Assembly (NCBI GenBank): GCA_902773445.1 | Contig: CACYEU010000015.1 | Location: 1 to 6,819 of the forward strand | Direction of reading: 5' to 3' | DNA: 6,819 bases | Source of the DNA: an uncultured Lachnospiraceae bacterium | GTDB taxonomy: Bacteria; Bacillota; Clostridia; Lachnospirales; Lachnospiraceae | In this document: positions 6,175 through 6,819 of the stretch, in pieces | Position numbering within the stretch: position 1 is the stretch's first letter | Layout of the letters: every line of letters starts with the position of its first letter | Notes under the pieces: generated by a model | Told to the model about the DNA's origin: nothing | Database searches by the model: none | Seen by the model: only the letters and a program-made list of their open reading frames with translations | Made by a program: the position numbers and the translations under genes

Positions 6175-6205
6175 AAAAAATGAGGCAGCGCCGGTAAGCG
6201 CTGCC
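6175..6205 (-). terminator. Intrinsic terminator of the YedE-TusA operon
   Basis: On the minus strand a perfect 8-bp stem, GGCAGCGC paired with GCGCTGCC (6205-6198 and 6191-6184), with a six-base loop is followed after TCA by six T residues (6180-6175). It lies 14 bases after the TusA-like stop at 6220. Confidence 0.9.
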
Positions 6206-6219
6206 CCACTGCATGTCGA

Positions 6220-6426
6220 TCAAGGCTGTATCACGATGTGAAATACGCCTTCTTTCTCTTCAACAGAGAACTCTTTTTTCTTCTTTTTCGCGAACTTGCT
6301 GATGTTCTCTTTCGGAATCGGGGAATCAACCAGGATTTCGACCGGTTCTGTTGCTTTCTTCAGAGCCTGCTGAGCCATCATCAATGGTTCAGGACAAGCC
6401 AGTCCGCGTGCATCAACAGTAATCAT
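6220..6426 (-). CDS. TusA-family sulfurtransferase-like protein (YedF N-terminal type)
   Basis: This is a small cytoplasmic protein of 68 residues with the TusA-family signature CPEP at 11-14, in ARGLACPEPLMMAQQALKK. Cys 11 is the only Cys and would be the persulfide or perselenide carrier. It resembles the N-terminal domain of YedF, a protein found with selenium genes, but the C-terminal DsrE-like domain of full-length YedF is absent. The gene ends cleanly with TGA and a terminator, so it is a single-domain form rather than a visible truncation. A Lys cluster, KKKKK at 47-51, precedes the last strands. GGAGG (6439-6435) lies eight bases upstream. It follows the selenium-type YedE gene after 24 bases, repeating the transporter-then-carrier order of the pair at 1373-2675. 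Its sequence is clearly different from that other TusA-like protein, so they are paralogues with probably distinct partners. Confidence 0.9.
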   Translation of the reverse strand: MITVDARGLACPEPLMMAQQALKKATEPVEILVDSPIPKENISKFAKKKKKEFSVEEKEGVFHIVIQP

Positions 6427-6450
6427 AACTGTATCCTCCGAACTGTAAGA

Positions 6451-6819
6451 TTACTCAGCTTTTGCTGTCTCTTTGCGCTTATTGCCGACAAAGGCGATGA
6501 TAAAGAGAACGATGATGCAGATGATGATCGCATAACGTCCTGCCGGTGCGACACCGCCGAGTGTGACTTCGCCTGTTGCAGCGTCTTTCATGTCGCCTGA
6601 GCCTGCAAGTCCAAAGTTATGTGCCAGAGCGGCACCAAAGAACATACCGATCACGGTCACAGCAGAATCACAGGATCCCTGTCCGGCAAGGATCAGCTGA
6701 CGAAGCGGGCATCCGCCTGCAAGGACTGCCGCAAAGCCGACAACGTACATTCCGAGTACGCTCCACAGCCACTGCTGATGAGCGATCGGCTGGCCGGCCA
6801 TGCTGAAGTGGAAGTTGCC
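6451..6819 (-). CDS. yedE: YedE-family putative selenium transporter, C-terminal part (5' end outside window)
   Basis: Only the last 122 residues are in the window; the reading frame is open to the right edge, beginning GNFHFSMAGQ. The visible part has three hydrophobic segments and the diagnostic block LAGGCPLRQLILAGQG, then CDSAVTVIGMFFGAALAHNFGLAGS. It ends in a membrane helix and the short basic tail GNKRKETAKAE. GGCPLRQ with AHNFGLA is typical of the YedE subgroup annotated as a putative selenium transporter, which belongs to the same sulf_transp superfamily as the YeeE-type protein at 1626-2675. The Cys of GGCPLRQ corresponds to the conserved transport Cys of the family; an extra Cys follows in GSCDS. 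The internal ATG at 6801 is not a start. It is followed by the YedF-like TusA gene, the known partner type. Selenium as substrate is family-based inference, not shown by the sequence. Confidence 0.88.
   Translation of the reverse strand, partial: GNFHFSMAGQPIAHQQWLWSVLGMYVVGFAAVLAGGCPLRQLILAGQGSCDSAVTVIGMFFGAALAHNFGLAGSGDMKDAATGEVTLGGVAPAGRYAIIICIIVLFIIAFVGNKRKETAKAE

Noticed and set aside
6451..6801. Complete 116-residue membrane protein starting at 6801
   Set aside because: The frame stays open to the window edge and the upstream residues continue the YedE sequence, so the ATG is internal.

Overview
The window looks like chromosomal DNA from a low-to-mid GC Firmicute, probably an anaerobic clostridial or related gut-type bacterium. 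This rests on strong GGAGG-type ribosome binding sites, Gram-positive style lipoproteins, a short PrsW-family protease, and YedE/TusA-type sulfur or selenium genes. No species can be named from the sequence alone. No rRNA, tRNA, insertion sequence, phage gene or CRISPR array was seen.

Layout. (1) Positions 94-1327, plus strand: two lipoprotein genes 4 bp apart. The first has a Lys/Asp/Ser-rich linker and a small Cys/His-containing C-terminal domain. The second is an exported single-domain rhodanese. A bidirectional terminator at 1327-1354 ends this unit and the opposing one. (2) Positions 1373-3574, minus strand: a LysR regulator, a YeeE/YedE-family membrane transporter (ATGA overlap with the regulator) and a TusA-type sulfur carrier, read as one operon from a good promoter near 3615-3643. 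(3) Positions 3750-5802, plus strand: a PaaI-like hotdog thioesterase, a PrsW-family membrane protease and an EamA/DMT exporter, apparently one operon from an extended -10 promoter near 3703-3711, ended by a strong terminator at 5830-5853. (4) Positions 5860-6160: a non-coding array of 83-bp tandem repeats, three full copies plus a partial fourth, each able to fold into two adjacent hairpins, with the array bounded by a perfect 8-bp inverted repeat. (5) Positions 6220-6819, minus strand: a second YedE (selenium-type, running off the window edge) followed by a second TusA-like protein and a terminator.

How they fit together. The window has two YedE-plus-TusA pairs in the same orientation and gene order, a LysR regulator resembling those linked to selenium metabolism, and an exported rhodanese. 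This suggests a locus for uptake and intracellular hand-off of a reduced sulfur or selenium species. Transporters of the YeeE type are known to import thiosulfate and work with TusA-like partners, while the second YedE resembles the putative selenium transporter subgroup. The thioesterase, protease and EamA operon has no evident link to this and may simply lie between the two pairs. The 83-bp repeat array is the least explained element.
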